From the NCBI RefSeq assembly GCF_036226505.1, contig NZ_CP108484.1, positions 868,001 to 932,000 on the forward strand: a stretch of DNA of 64,000 nucleotides, written 5' to 3'. Every line of letters begins with the position of its first letter. The first letter of the stretch is position 1. Made by a program: the position numbers and the translations under genes. Source of the stretch: Kitasatospora sp. NBC_01246 (GTDB lineage Bacteria; Actinomycetota; Actinomycetes; Streptomycetales; Streptomycetaceae). The notes beneath the pieces were generated by a model that saw only the letters and a list, made by a program, of their open reading frames with translations, had not been told where the DNA came from and ran no database searches. This document shows positions 38,801 to 46,187 of the stretch, one piece after another.

Positions 38801-41800
38801 ACGCCTCGGCGCGCTCGCCGAGTGGCTGCCCGGGGTGGACCTGGCCGTGGTGAACGGCGCCGGGCAGTGCGTCCTGGCCGGGCGGCCCGGGGACATCGCG
38901 GGAGCGGAGGCGGTGCTCGCCCTGGAGGGTGTCGGAACCGAACGGCTCACCGCCGACCGGGCGTTCCACTCCCGGCTGATGGAGCCGATGCTGGAGGCGT
39001 TCCGGCGCCGGCTGGAGCAGATCACCCTCCGGCCGCTGCGGGTCCCGCTGGTGAGCAATCTGGACGGCGTGCCGCTGGCACCGGGCACGGTGCCCGGCCC
39101 CGACCACTTCGTCCGCCAGACCCGGGAGACCGCGCGCTTCGACCGGGTGCTCGCGACGCTCGACGGGCTCGGCCACGGGCTCTTCCTGGAGGTCGGTCCG
39201 CACCACACCCTGAGCGGGCTGGGCCGGCGCGAACTCGCGGGGGCGGTGTTCGTGCCGAGCGGACGCCGCGGTCGCCGCACGGAGCGCCAACTGCTCACCG
39301 CACTGGGCACGCTGTGGACCCACGGGGTGCCGGTGGACTGGGCGGCGGCCGCCGCCGCCCGGCGGTGGCCGGACGGGCCCGCGCGGCGCGTCCCGCTGCC
39401 GGGCCGACCGTTCCACCGTACCTACCACTGGTTCACCGCGCCCGGCGCCGAAGACACGGCCGACGCCTCGACCGCATCGCCGCCCGCGACCGCGGCCCGG
39501 CCCGTACCGGCGCCGGGGCCCGCACCGCTGTCGGGTTCCGTACCGCTGTCGGGTTCCGTACCGCTGACCGTGGCCGGGGCCCGTCCCGGGCCGGCGGCCC
39601 CGCACGTAGCCGAACGCACCGTCCTGGAGGAGCCCGTCATGACCGACACCCCCGCGCCGGACCCGCTGGAGCAGGCGGCCGCCCTGGTCCTGGGCCGGGT
39701 CGTCGCGCAGACCGTGCGTCAGCTCGGCGTGGCGGAGGAGGCGGTGGGCGCCGAGGACCCCTTCTTCGACCTCGGGGCCGACTCGCTGTCGATGATCAAC
39801 ATGATCCGGGACCTGGAGCGCGCCTTCGGGGTGCGGGTCCCGATGCGCGAGCTGTTCGAGGACGCGGACACCCCGGCGCGGCTGGCCGGGCTGATCGCCG
39901 GGCGGATGAGCGCCGAGGCGCTGGCCGGCCTGGTGCCCGCGCCGACGGCGGCGGCTCCGGAAGCGGTGCCCGCGCCGGTACCGGAGCCCCTGGCGGTGGC
40001 ACCGGCCGCGCCCGCGCCGACGCCCGGACAGCCGGCGCCCACCCCGGCCCCCGGACAGCCGGCGCCCACCCCGGCCCCCGCCACCCCGTCCCCCGTCGCT
40101 GCGGCCCCCGCCACCCCGGCCCCCGTCGCTGCGGCACCCGTCACCCCGGTGGCGGCCGCCGCTCCCGACGGGGCCGGCGCGGTGATCGAACGCCAGCTCG
40201 CCCTGATGGGCCAGTTCTCCCAGCTGATGGCCGACCAGCTCGCCCTGCTCGCCGGCTCCCCCGCCACGCCCGCCACGCCGACCGCGCCCGCCTTGCCCAC
40301 CGCCGCAGCCGCCACAGCCGCCGCAGCCGCCGCAGCCGCCGCAGCCGCCGCCGTCACGGTCGCACCGGAACTCCCCGCCACACCGGCCCAGCCGGCCACC
40401 CAATCGCAAGCACAGGTGCACGGCCCGCGCGTCACGGTCGCCCGGGACTCCGGGATGGCCGGGGGCGGCCTGACCGGCGAACAGCGCCGCCACCTTGACG
40501 AGTTGGTCGAACGCTTCACCGCCCGCACCGCCGCCTCCAAGGCGCTCACCCAGCGCCACCGCCGGGTGCTCGCGGACAGCCGGGCCGTGGTCGGCTTCCG
40601 CTCGGCCACCAAGGAGATGCTCTACCCGCTCGCCGCCCGCCGGGCGCAGGGCTCCCGGCTGGAGGACGTCGACGGCAACTCCTACGTCGACATCACGATG
40701 GGTTTCGGCGTGCTGCTCTTCGGCCACGAGCCCGCCTTCGTCCAGGAGGCCGTCCGCGAGCACCTGGCCGGCGGTCTGCGGCTGGGTCCGCGCGGCGCGG
40801 AGACCGGCGAGGCCGCCGAACTGCTCGCGGAGCTGACCGGCACCGAGCGGGTCGCGTTCGCCAACTCCGGGACGGAGGCCAACGCGGGGGCGATCCGGCT
40901 GGCCCGGGCGTACACCGGGCGGGACACCATCGTGATGTTCGAGGGCTCGTACCACGGGCACTTCGACCACACGCTGGGCCGCCCGGTGGGCCACGGGGCC
41001 GAGCGCGAGACGGTCCCGGTGTCGATCGGCATCCCCGGCAGCGCGGTCGCCGACCTGGTCGTGCTGCCGTACGGGGAGCCGGAGAGCCTGCGGGTCGTCG
41101 ACGAGCTGGGTGACCGGATCGCCGCCGTGCTCGTCGAACCGGTGCAGAGCCGCCACCCCTCCCGCCAGCCCGCCGAGTTCGTCCGGGGGCTGCGCGAGCT
41201 GACCGCCCGCCGCGGCATCGTGCTGATCTTCGACGAGATGCTCACCGGCTTCCGGCCGCACCTGCGCGGCGCCCGCGGGTTCTGGGGCGTGGAGCCCGAC
41301 CTCTCGACGTACGGCAAGGTCCTCGGCGGCGGCTTCCCGATCGGCGCCATCGCCGGGCGGGCGGCCGTGATGGACGGCATCGACGGCGGCTTCTGGCAGT
41401 ACGGGGACGCCAGCCACCCGCCGAACGACACCACCTTCTTCGGCGGCACCTACATCCAGCACCCGCTGTCGATGGCCGCCTGCCGTGCCGTGCTGCGGCA
41501 CTTCAAGGAGCAGGGGCCGGGCCTTCAGGAGCGGCTGAACGCCCGGACCGGGGAGCTGGCGACCACCCTCAACGGCTTCTTCGAGGAGGAGGAGTTCCCG
41601 CTCCGGCTGGCGCACTTCGGCTCGCTCTTCCGCTTCGAGCCGCGTGCCGACATGGAGCTGCTCTTCCACCACCTGCTGGTGAAGGGGGTCTACGTCTGGG
41701 AGTGGCGCAACTTCTTCCTCTCCACCGCGCACTCCGACGGCGACGTGGAGTTCGTGGCCGACGCCGTCCGCTCCTCCCTGCGGGACATGCGGCGCGGCGG

Positions 41801-44800
41801 CTTCTTCCCCTCGACGCGCGGGGTGGCCGTGCCGTCCGTACCCGCCCCGCGCCTCGAACTGCCCGAGCCCACCCCCGTCCCCGCGCCCGTCCCTGCGCCC
41901 GTCCCCGTCCCCACCCCCGTCCCTGCGCCCGTCGCCGTCCCCGCGCCCGCCGGTGACCCGGACCGCGAGGTCGACTTCAGCCTCTCCTTCTTCGGCGACT
42001 ACCCGCTCGACACCCGGCCCGAGGACCGCTACCGGATCGTCCTGGAGAGCGCCCGGTTCGCCGACCGCAACGGCTTCCACGCCGTCTGGCTGCCCGAGCG
42101 GCACTTCCACTCCTTCGGCGGCATCTTCCCCAACCCCTCGGTGCTGGCCGCCGCGCTGGCCCGGGAGACCGAGCGCGTCCGGCTGAACGCGGGCTGCGCC
42201 GTGCTGCCGCTGCACCACCCCGTCCGGGTCGCCGAGGAGTGGTCGGTGGTCGACAACCTGTCCGGCGGGCGGGTCGGCCTAGGCTGCGCCAGCGGCTGGC
42301 ACCCCAACGACTTCCTGTTCTTCCCCGACCGCTACGGCACCCACAAGGAGCTGATGCACCGGCAGGTCGACACGATCCGGGCGCTGTGGCGCGGCGAGCC
42401 CTACCGGGGCCGCAACGGCAGCGGCGAGGAGATCGAGGTGCACCTGCACCCGCGCCCGCTCCAGGAGCTGCCGCCGATGTACACGGCGATCGTCGGCAAC
42501 CCGGACAGCTTCCGCGAGGCCGCCCGCCACGACCTCGGCGTGATCACCAATCTGATGACCCAGAGCGTCGAGGAGCTGGCCGCCAACGTCGCCCTCTACC
42601 GGCGCACCCGGGCCGAGCACGGCCTGGACCCCGGGGCCGGGCGCGTGGTGGTGCTGGTGCACAGCTACCTCGGCGCCGACCTCGCCACCGCCCGCGAGCA
42701 GGCCTACCGCCCGTTCTGCGGCTACCTGCGCTCCTCGCTCTCGCTCTTCGGGCAGGTCGCCAACAGCCTCGGCCTCACCCTGGACTACGAGAACACCCCG
42801 GAGGAGGACCTGGAGTTCGTCCTGGAGCGCGCGTACGAGCGGTACTGCGCCTCGCGCGCGCTGATCGGCACCCCGGAGAGCGTGCGGACCGTCCTGGACT
42901 CGCTGCGCGCCGCCGGCGCCGACGAGATCGCCGCCTTCGTCGACTTCGGCCTCTCGCCCGAGCAGGTCGCCGCCGGCCTGCCGTACCTGGACGAGCTGCG
43001 CCGCACCGCCCAGCGGCCCCGCGAGCGGCGCGCGCCGCTGTCGTACGCCCAGCAGCGGATGTGGTTCCTGCACCGGATGCTGCCCGACAGCTCCCGGTAC
43101 AACGAGGTCAAGGCCATCGCCCTGGACGGGCCGCTCGACCACCGCGCGCTGGCCGGCGCCCTGCACGCCCTGACCGAACGGCACCCGGCGCTGCGCACCG
43201 TCTTCCGCGAGCAGGACGGCGAGCCGTACCAGGTGGTGCTGCCCGCCACCGGTGCGCCGCTCCCGGTCGAGGACGCCCCGCCGGGGCGGGACCGGGAGGG
43301 GGCCGTCCGCGCGCTGGTCGCCGAGGAGGGCGCCCACCGCTTCGACCTGGCCACCGGCCCGCTGCTGCGCACCCGGCTGCTGCGTCTGGCCGAGGAGCGC
43401 CATGTGCTCGTCCTCGCCATGCACCACATCGTCATCGACACCCTCTCCGCCGTGGTGATCACCCGCGAGCTGGGCGAGCTCTACCGGGCCGCGCAAGCGG
43501 GCCGCCGTCCCGAACTGCCGCACCTGCCCACCGACTACGCCGCGTTCGCGGCCCGGGAGCGGGCCCTGGTGGCCGAGGGCGCGCACGCCGCGAGCCTGGC
43601 ACACTGGCGCGAGGTCCTCGGCGGCGAGCTGCCGGTGCTGGCGCTGCCCACCGACCGGCCGCGCCCGGCCCTGCCGGACGGCCGGGGCCGTGCCTTCGTC
43701 CGCCTGCTCGACGGCGAACTCTCCGCCCGGGTAAGGGAGCTGGCCCGCTCCCGGCGCTCCACCCTGTTCATGGTGCTGCTCACCGCGTTCGCCGGCGTGC
43801 TGCACCGCTTCAGCGGCCAGGACGAACTCGTGCTCGGCACCCCCGTCGCCAACCGCGAGGAGGGCACCGAGGACCTGGTCGGCTTCTTCGTCAACACGCT
43901 CGCCCTGCGCCTCGACCTGTCCGGGGAGCCCGACTTCGAACGGCTGCTCGCCCGGGTGCGGACCACCGCACTGGACGCGTACGAGCACCAGCGGCTCCCG
44001 TTCGAAGTCCTGGTGCAGGAGCTGAACCCGGCCCGCGACACCAGCCGCAACCCGCTCTTCCAGGTGATGGTGGAGTTCGAGAACCACGCACTGTTCGAGC
44101 TCGACCTGCCCGGCATCGAGGCCCGGCCGCTGGACGACGTCGTCGACAAGTCCGGCTTCGACCTCACCCTGTTCCTCACCAACCTGCCGGAGGGCATCCG
44201 CTGCCACGTCGAGTACGCCACCGCGCTCTTCGACCGGGAGAGCGTCGAGCGCCTGCTGACCGCCTTCGAGCAGCTGCTGGCCGCCGCCGTCGCCGACCCC
44301 GCCCGCCCGGTGGCCGAGCTGCTGCCCGGCGGCCGCGAGGTGGCCACCCCGGCCCTGCCCGGCACCCCGTCGCTGCGCGAACGGCTGGCCCGCACGGCGG
44401 CCGCGCACGCCGACCGCACCGCCGTCCTCACCCCGGACGGCACCCCGGTCACCTACCGCGAGATCACCGACCGGGCCGAGCGGCTGGCGGCGCTGCTGGC
44501 CGCCGCCGGGGTCACCGCCGGCACCCCCGTCGCCACCCTGCTGCCGCGCTCCGCCGACCAGGTCGCCGCGCTGCTCGCGGTCGTCCGCCTGGGGGCCGTC
44601 CACGTACCGATCGACCCGGTGCACGGCGCCGAGCGCTGCCGGCTGATCGCCGCCGACAGCGGCGCGCCCGTCCTGCTCACCCGCACCGGCACCGATCGGC
44701 TCGGCATCGCCCTGCCCGCCGTCCTGGCCGACGACGAGAGCGCGGTGCCGCCGGCACCCGCCGCCGTCGACCCCGATCCCGAGTCACCCGCCTACTGCCT

Positions 44801-46187
44801 CTACACCTCCGGCACCACCGGCCGGCCCAAGGGCGTCGTGATGCCCTACCGCGGCCTGCGGTCCCTGGTCGACTGGAACACCGACCAGCACGGCCCGCTG
44901 CGCACCCTGCAGTACGCCTCCTGCGGGTTCGACGTCTGCGTCCAGGAGACCCTCACCGCCCTCGCTGGCGGCGGCACCCTCGTCCTCGTCGACGAGGCGA
45001 CCCGCTACGACGCCCGGGCGCTGGCCGACCACCTCCGGCGCACCCGCACCGAACGCATCCACCTCCCGCACACCACCCTGACCGGCCTGCTCGGCGCCCT
45101 GGCCGAGGCCCCGGTGCCCGACCTGCGCGAAATCGTCTCCGGCGGCGAGCAGCTGCTGCTCACCCCGGCGCTGCGCGCCTTCCTGCGGGCGAACCCGCGG
45201 TGCCGGCTGTTCAACCACTACGGGCCGACCGAGACCCATGCGATGACCAGCGTCGAACTCTCCGCCGACGGCCCCGACCACGCCCCGGTCGGCCGCCCCG
45301 TCCCCGGCAGCCGCGTCCAGCTGCTCGACCCGCACGGCCGGCCGGTGCCGGAGGGCGCGGTCGGCGAGATCCACGTGCTCGGCGACCAGGTCGGCCTCGG
45401 CTACCTGAACCGCCCCGAGGAGACCGCCGCCGCCTTCGTCCGCACCCCGCAGGGCCTGCGCTACCGCACCGGCGACCTCGGCCGGCTGCGGCCCGACGGC
45501 ACGCTGGACCTCCTCGGCCGGATCGACGAGCAGGTGAAGATCCGCGGCTACCGGATCGAACCCGGGGAGGTGGAGAACGTGCTGCGCGCCGTCCCCGGGG
45601 TGCGGCAGGCCGCCGTCGCCGCGCACCACGGCCCGCAGGGCACCGCGCTCGCCGCGTACGTCGTGCTCGCCCCCGGAGCCGCCGAAGCCCCCGAAGACCC
45701 CGAGGCTCCGGCAGCTCCGGCAGGTCCGGCAGCTCTGCCAGCTCCGGCAGCTCCCGACGCGGCCGCCGCCCTCGCCCGGGTGCGCGACGAGCTCGCCGAC
45801 CGGCTGCCCGAGCACATGGTGCCCCGGCTCTGGGCCCGCGTCACCCACGTGCCGCTGACCCGCAACGGCAAGCTGGACCGCGCCGCACTGCCCCCGGCCG
45901 TGCCGATCGGCGCCGACGCGGACACCGCCCCCGCCACCGAGCTGGAGCAGCGCCTCCAACAGCTCTGGGCGAAGGAGCTGGACGTCCCCGCCCCGGGCGT
46001 CGAGACCTCGTTCTTCGATCTGGGCGGGCACTCGCTGGCCGCCACCCGGCTGCTCAACCTGGTCCGCGAGGAGACCGGCCTGGAGATCGGCATCCTCGAC
46101 TTCTTCCGCCGGCCCACCATCCGCGGCATGGCCGACCGCGCCCGCGCCGCCGCACCGGCCGAGACCTTCGAGCGAGGGACGCTGTGA
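32811..46187 (+). CDS. Hybrid PKS/NRPS megasynthase (AL-KR-ACP-KS-AT-ACP-AMT-LLM-C-A-PCP)
   Basis: 4458 residues. Order: N-terminal ANL-like fragment (13-95), acyl-AMP ligase (160-705, Lys691), ketoreductase (740-1200; Lys1074, Ser1098, Tyr1111, Asn1115), ACP (Ser1260), ketosynthase (1317-1750; Cys1495, His1631, His1671), acyltransferase (1858-2195; GHSAGE Ser1951, RAFHS His2053, malonyl-type), ACP (Ser2325), Pro/Ala linker with a coiled-coil-like helix (2458-2482), class III aminotransferase (2560-3000; Lys2836), MupA/Atu3671-type luciferase-like monooxygenase (3053-3395), condensation (3406-3845; HHIVIDT at 3538-3544), adenylation (3850-4360; Lys4354), PCP (Ser4408). All catalytic residues expected for activity are present. 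The chain would be a starter acid, one malonyl unit with beta-amination and hydroxylation, then one amino acid. No thioesterase. Stop overlaps the next gene's GTG. The amino/hydroxy module resembles microginin MicA by family knowledge; KR in the loader does not. Confidence 0.93.
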   Translation: MSVPGPDRPRADVVEGRLLRHPGLAGCALVPGGSPGGAEPIVYLVPADDRDHAGLRRWAAAHLLEDAPDAEIRLVDGIPRTAEGAADAAALAAARDPREHPRPARRHLSELTGRWRPFGAAAPAAPEPPAEPAPAPAAGGPAVAVGPALTALPDGPADLPDALLRAARLHPERGLHLVRADGGATTLRYPELLDRALRVLGTLTAAGLGPGDRAILQVPDLEHYFPALWACLLGGVLPVTVARPPGYDRPGPVLEKLVNAWETLEHPPVLAAGEAVAGLAGIGRLDPRAAGLRVIPVDRSAAQPPAAPHGAGGDVAILQLSSGSTGRSKAIRISHRGILEYVAGACEQGFAPGDPTVNWLPLDHVAGLLMFHLRDVVAACDQTHIPTELVLADPLLWLDTLERRGAAHSWSPNFGYRLVAEALRAAPERRWDLSAVKSLINAGEQCTEGVAEEFLARLAPSGLRPDHLLLAWGMAETCTVITYKRYGEPGAVQVLATDSLTGALRPLPEGSDEAATRFLSMGRPAAGARLRVADDRGAVLPELRIGRLQVSSGRVTPGYLNNPRADRESATADGWFDTGDLAYLRDGEVILTGRRKEIIIINGVHHFCHDLEDVVSAVDGVLSGHVAACGVPDERSGSEQLAVFFVAAPEAGEPHRTAGAVRAALAERFGLSAALVLPVPAADFPRTTSGKIQRTAIRARLLDGGLDALITRLDLAEGNARTVPDVVRRAAWEPRPAPDAAPVPPPGTVLLLGPVGPGTLSDALAAVLPDTVQASQAESFARLGDGYALDQRRAGSWPRLLDELEAAGRRPHRVLHLWAQVAEPDEVLCGEALLGLTRALAHRYGGGPDGVELVTVSAGLHALADGELPRPVAAPTAALTAGARAERLLAGARHLDLPADAPADPRAVLAFLADPRREPEAAWRDGRPYVPRLGPLAPLTAPEAAAAPACTLLSPGARWLVTGGLGGLAGELLPELLRRYGPHLLLVGRTDPAAGGPAAAARRAALERLVRAGGRVEYRTADVTDRRALAAAVAEAEQAWGAPLEGVLHLAGEYRIGLLEELGPEQWQEAVRAKTAGTDALAELVAARPGAQFVGYSSMIGFQEAVGSAGYAAANRSLEAAVERLRREHRVAAWTVSWGLWRGVGMNREASHDAAAAERGIAVLDAAEGRRLATALLAAPPGHYYAGPDSTRPAARRRLLAGEPRLVADAPEPRAAGPARPVVAAPAPAELRRAVLDTFEAVLGEPVDPGRPFHELGLGSVQLMRVQAALAAGPAPGLEPTALFRHPTVDALAARLAGGAPEAAPTSTAPAPEVPADRRVAVIGLALRLPGADTPEEYWRNIVDGVVSTTRYTPEQLAAAGIRAEEYSHPDFVPVTAPIADIGHFDAEAFGISAAEAALMDPQQRLLLETCARALDDGGYGDTAPDTRVGVFAGTGMTLYSLRGYLQHAIGTAADPARPVEALQVAIGNQADFAATRVAYRLGLTGPAVGVQTACSTSLVAVHLAVQSLLTGDSDLALAGAAALHVPQAAGYRYQEGSILAPDGVCRAFDERAAGTVGGNGVAAVLLKRLDRALADGDTVHAVILGSAVNNDGAGKVGYTAPGLDGQAAVVGRALDVAGVPADSIGYVEAHGTGTPLGDPIEVQALTRAYRARTGAVGFCALGSVKPNIGHLDTCAGMAGLIKAVLALRHRAIPPVTHLTRPNPALGLAGSPFTLPTEASHWPTGDAPRRAGVSALGVGGTNAHLILEEAPAGTPADAPAAPDSEPPVALLPLSARSPQALTDLAATVLDRLRAEHPPRPADLLLTLGAGRRPLRHRLAVTGTGPAELADALAGFVAGRPSGPAHSARDAGRGTPAPVLLYTGQGAQYRGMAAGLYRAYPVFREVLDTCDRLHRETWGESLLPLLLEPDPDGEEQPWTTEAAQPALFAVQAAYTALWEEFGLRPAAVAGHSAGEYAAAYAAGACSLADGLFLAGVRGRLMHRSTEPGAMTVATASAERLGALAEWLPGVDLAVVNGAGQCVLAGRPGDIAGAEAVLALEGVGTERLTADRAFHSRLMEPMLEAFRRRLEQITLRPLRVPLVSNLDGVPLAPGTVPGPDHFVRQTRETARFDRVLATLDGLGHGLFLEVGPHHTLSGLGRRELAGAVFVPSGRRGRRTERQLLTALGTLWTHGVPVDWAAAAAARRWPDGPARRVPLPGRPFHRTYHWFTAPGAEDTADASTASPPATAARPVPAPGPAPLSGSVPLSGSVPLTVAGARPGPAAPHVAERTVLEEPVMTDTPAPDPLEQAAALVLGRVVAQTVRQLGVAEEAVGAEDPFFDLGADSLSMINMIRDLERAFGVRVPMRELFEDADTPARLAGLIAGRMSAEALAGLVPAPTAAAPEAVPAPVPEPLAVAPAAPAPTPGQPAPTPAPGQPAPTPAPATPSPVAAAPATPAPVAAAPVTPVAAAAPDGAGAVIERQLALMGQFSQLMADQLALLAGSPATPATPTAPALPTAAAATAAAAAAAAAAAAVTVAPELPATPAQPATQSQAQVHGPRVTVARDSGMAGGGLTGEQRRHLDELVERFTARTAASKALTQRHRRVLADSRAVVGFRSATKEMLYPLAARRAQGSRLEDVDGNSYVDITMGFGVLLFGHEPAFVQEAVREHLAGGLRLGPRGAETGEAAELLAELTGTERVAFANSGTEANAGAIRLARAYTGRDTIVMFEGSYHGHFDHTLGRPVGHGAERETVPVSIGIPGSAVADLVVLPYGEPESLRVVDELGDRIAAVLVEPVQSRHPSRQPAEFVRGLRELTARRGIVLIFDEMLTGFRPHLRGARGFWGVEPDLSTYGKVLGGGFPIGAIAGRAAVMDGIDGGFWQYGDASHPPNDTTFFGGTYIQHPLSMAACRAVLRHFKEQGPGLQERLNARTGELATTLNGFFEEEEFPLRLAHFGSLFRFEPRADMELLFHHLLVKGVYVWEWRNFFLSTAHSDGDVEFVADAVRSSLRDMRRGGFFPSTRGVAVPSVPAPRLELPEPTPVPAPVPAPVPVPTPVPAPVAVPAPAGDPDREVDFSLSFFGDYPLDTRPEDRYRIVLESARFADRNGFHAVWLPERHFHSFGGIFPNPSVLAAALARETERVRLNAGCAVLPLHHPVRVAEEWSVVDNLSGGRVGLGCASGWHPNDFLFFPDRYGTHKELMHRQVDTIRALWRGEPYRGRNGSGEEIEVHLHPRPLQELPPMYTAIVGNPDSFREAARHDLGVITNLMTQSVEELAANVALYRRTRAEHGLDPGAGRVVVLVHSYLGADLATAREQAYRPFCGYLRSSLSLFGQVANSLGLTLDYENTPEEDLEFVLERAYERYCASRALIGTPESVRTVLDSLRAAGADEIAAFVDFGLSPEQVAAGLPYLDELRRTAQRPRERRAPLSYAQQRMWFLHRMLPDSSRYNEVKAIALDGPLDHRALAGALHALTERHPALRTVFREQDGEPYQVVLPATGAPLPVEDAPPGRDREGAVRALVAEEGAHRFDLATGPLLRTRLLRLAEERHVLVLAMHHIVIDTLSAVVITRELGELYRAAQAGRRPELPHLPTDYAAFAARERALVAEGAHAASLAHWREVLGGELPVLALPTDRPRPALPDGRGRAFVRLLDGELSARVRELARSRRSTLFMVLLTAFAGVLHRFSGQDELVLGTPVANREEGTEDLVGFFVNTLALRLDLSGEPDFERLLARVRTTALDAYEHQRLPFEVLVQELNPARDTSRNPLFQVMVEFENHALFELDLPGIEARPLDDVVDKSGFDLTLFLTNLPEGIRCHVEYATALFDRESVERLLTAFEQLLAAAVADPARPVAELLPGGREVATPALPGTPSLRERLARTAAAHADRTAVLTPDGTPVTYREITDRAERLAALLAAAGVTAGTPVATLLPRSADQVAALLAVVRLGAVHVPIDPVHGAERCRLIAADSGAPVLLTRTGTDRLGIALPAVLADDESAVPPAPAAVDPDPESPAYCLYTSGTTGRPKGVVMPYRGLRSLVDWNTDQHGPLRTLQYASCGFDVCVQETLTALAGGGTLVLVDEATRYDARALADHLRRTRTERIHLPHTTLTGLLGALAEAPVPDLREIVSGGEQLLLTPALRAFLRANPRCRLFNHYGPTETHAMTSVELSADGPDHAPVGRPVPGSRVQLLDPHGRPVPEGAVGEIHVLGDQVGLGYLNRPEETAAAFVRTPQGLRYRTGDLGRLRPDGTLDLLGRIDEQVKIRGYRIEPGEVENVLRAVPGVRQAAVAAHHGPQGTALAAYVVLAPGAAEAPEDPEAPAAPAGPAALPAPAAPDAAAALARVRDELADRLPEHMVPRLWARVTHVPLTRNGKLDRAALPPAVPIGADADTAPATELEQRLQQLWAKELDVPAPGVETSFFDLGGHSLAATRLLNLVREETGLEIGILDFFRRPTIRGMADRARAAAPAETFERGTL
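33288..34925 (+). other. Domain: acyl-AMP ligase (loading)
   Basis: Residues 160-705 of the megasynthase. LQLSSGSTGRSKAIRISHRG is the phosphate-binding loop; NWLPLDHVAGLLMFHLRDVV and SGKIQRTAI (Lys691) follow. It forms an acyl-adenylate and loads ACP1. No 8-residue specificity code can be read with confidence; the LPLDHV type resembles loaders for keto or hydroxy acids as in PksJ of bacillaene. Confidence 0.8.
35028..36410 (+). other. Domain: ketoreductase in loading module
   Basis: Residues 740-1200. NADPH loop LVTGGLGGLAG; catalytic Lys1074, Ser1098, Tyr1111, Asn1115 all present. Position -8 from Tyr is Gln, and no LDD motif is seen, so stereo type cannot be assigned. It sits before ACP1 and could reduce an alpha-keto starter. 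Confidence 0.85.
36483..36710 (+). other. Domain: ACP 1
   Basis: Residues 1225-1300; phosphopantetheine Ser1260 in ELGLGSVQLMRV. Carries the starter acid. Confidence 0.9.
36759..38060 (+). other. Domain: ketosynthase
   Basis: Residues 1317-1750. Catalytic Cys1495 in TACSTSLVAVH, His1631 in EAHGTGTPLGD, His1671 in KPNIGHLDT. Extends the starter by two carbons. Confidence 0.95.
38382..39395 (+). other. Domain: acyltransferase, malonyl-type
   Basis: Residues 1858-2195. TGQGAQYRGM start, Ser1951 in GHSAGE, His2053 in RAFHSRLM. The FHS motif and non-Gln GHSxGE favour malonyl-CoA over methylmalonyl-CoA. Confidence 0.85.
39663..39905 (+). other. Domain: ACP 2
   Basis: Residues 2285-2365; Ser2325 in LGADSLSMINMI. 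Preceded by an in-frame ATG with GGAGG (39626-39641). Carries the beta-keto intermediate for the aminotransferase. Confidence 0.9.
40021..40380 (+). repeat. Low-complexity Pro/Ala linker with DNA repeats
   Basis: Codes for repeated PAPTPAPGQ and ATPAPVAAA units and a poly-Ala run (about 15 residues near 40310). Within it, residues 2458-2482 form an amphipathic helix with heptad Leu/Met, common before aminotransferase domains in such synthetases. Probably a flexible tether. Prone to length change. Confidence 0.7.
40488..41810 (+). other. Domain: class III aminotransferase (GSA type)
   Basis: Residues 2560-3000. PLP Lys2836 in STYGKVLGGGFPIG and Asp2808 in IFDEMLTGFR; NSGTEANAGAIRLARAYTGR binds substrate. 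Converts the ACP-bound beta-keto group to a beta-amine, amino donor probably glutamate or glutamine. Confidence 0.92.
41967..42995 (+). other. Domain: luciferase-like monooxygenase (MupA/Atu3671 type)
   Basis: Residues 3053-3395. VDFSLSFFGDY start, WLPERHFHSFGGIFPNPSVL and GCASGWHPNDF are family motifs. Uses reduced FMN and oxygen; in microginin the homologue is thought to hydroxylate the alpha carbon. A flavin reductase is needed in trans. Confidence 0.9.
43026..44345 (+). other. Domain: condensation
   Basis: Residues 3406-3845. His motif HHIVIDT (His3538, His3539, Asp3543), with Thr in place of the usual Gly. Joins the amino-hydroxy acyl unit to the amino acid on the PCP. Confidence 0.92.
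44358..45890 (+). other. Domain: adenylation
   Basis: Residues 3850-4360. A3 YTSGTTGRPKG, A5 NHYGPTETH, A7 YRTGDL, A10 NGKLDR (Lys4354). By alignment in my head to GrsA the specificity code is D-V-Q-H-V-G-H-A-M-K (Asp4041, Gln4045, His4084 and so on), which I cannot match to a known amino acid. A Pro/Ala-rich insert with repeated CAGCTCCGG lies near 45700. Confidence 0.85.
45924..46130 (+). other. Domain: PCP
   Basis: Residues 4372-4440; Ser4408 in LGGHSLAATRLL. Ends in a short acidic/basic tail (AETFERGTL) which may be the partner for the docking domain of the next protein. Confidence 0.92.

Noticed and set aside
40021..40380. Pro/Ala DNA repeats as a minisatellite or recombination site
   Set aside because: They code in frame for a flexible linker between ACP2 and the aminotransferase, which explains them.
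38703..42218. Second long minus-strand open frame opposite AT-ACP-AMT
   Set aside because: Same reason; repeats of Gly and Arg mirror the Pro/Ala linker codons of the plus strand.
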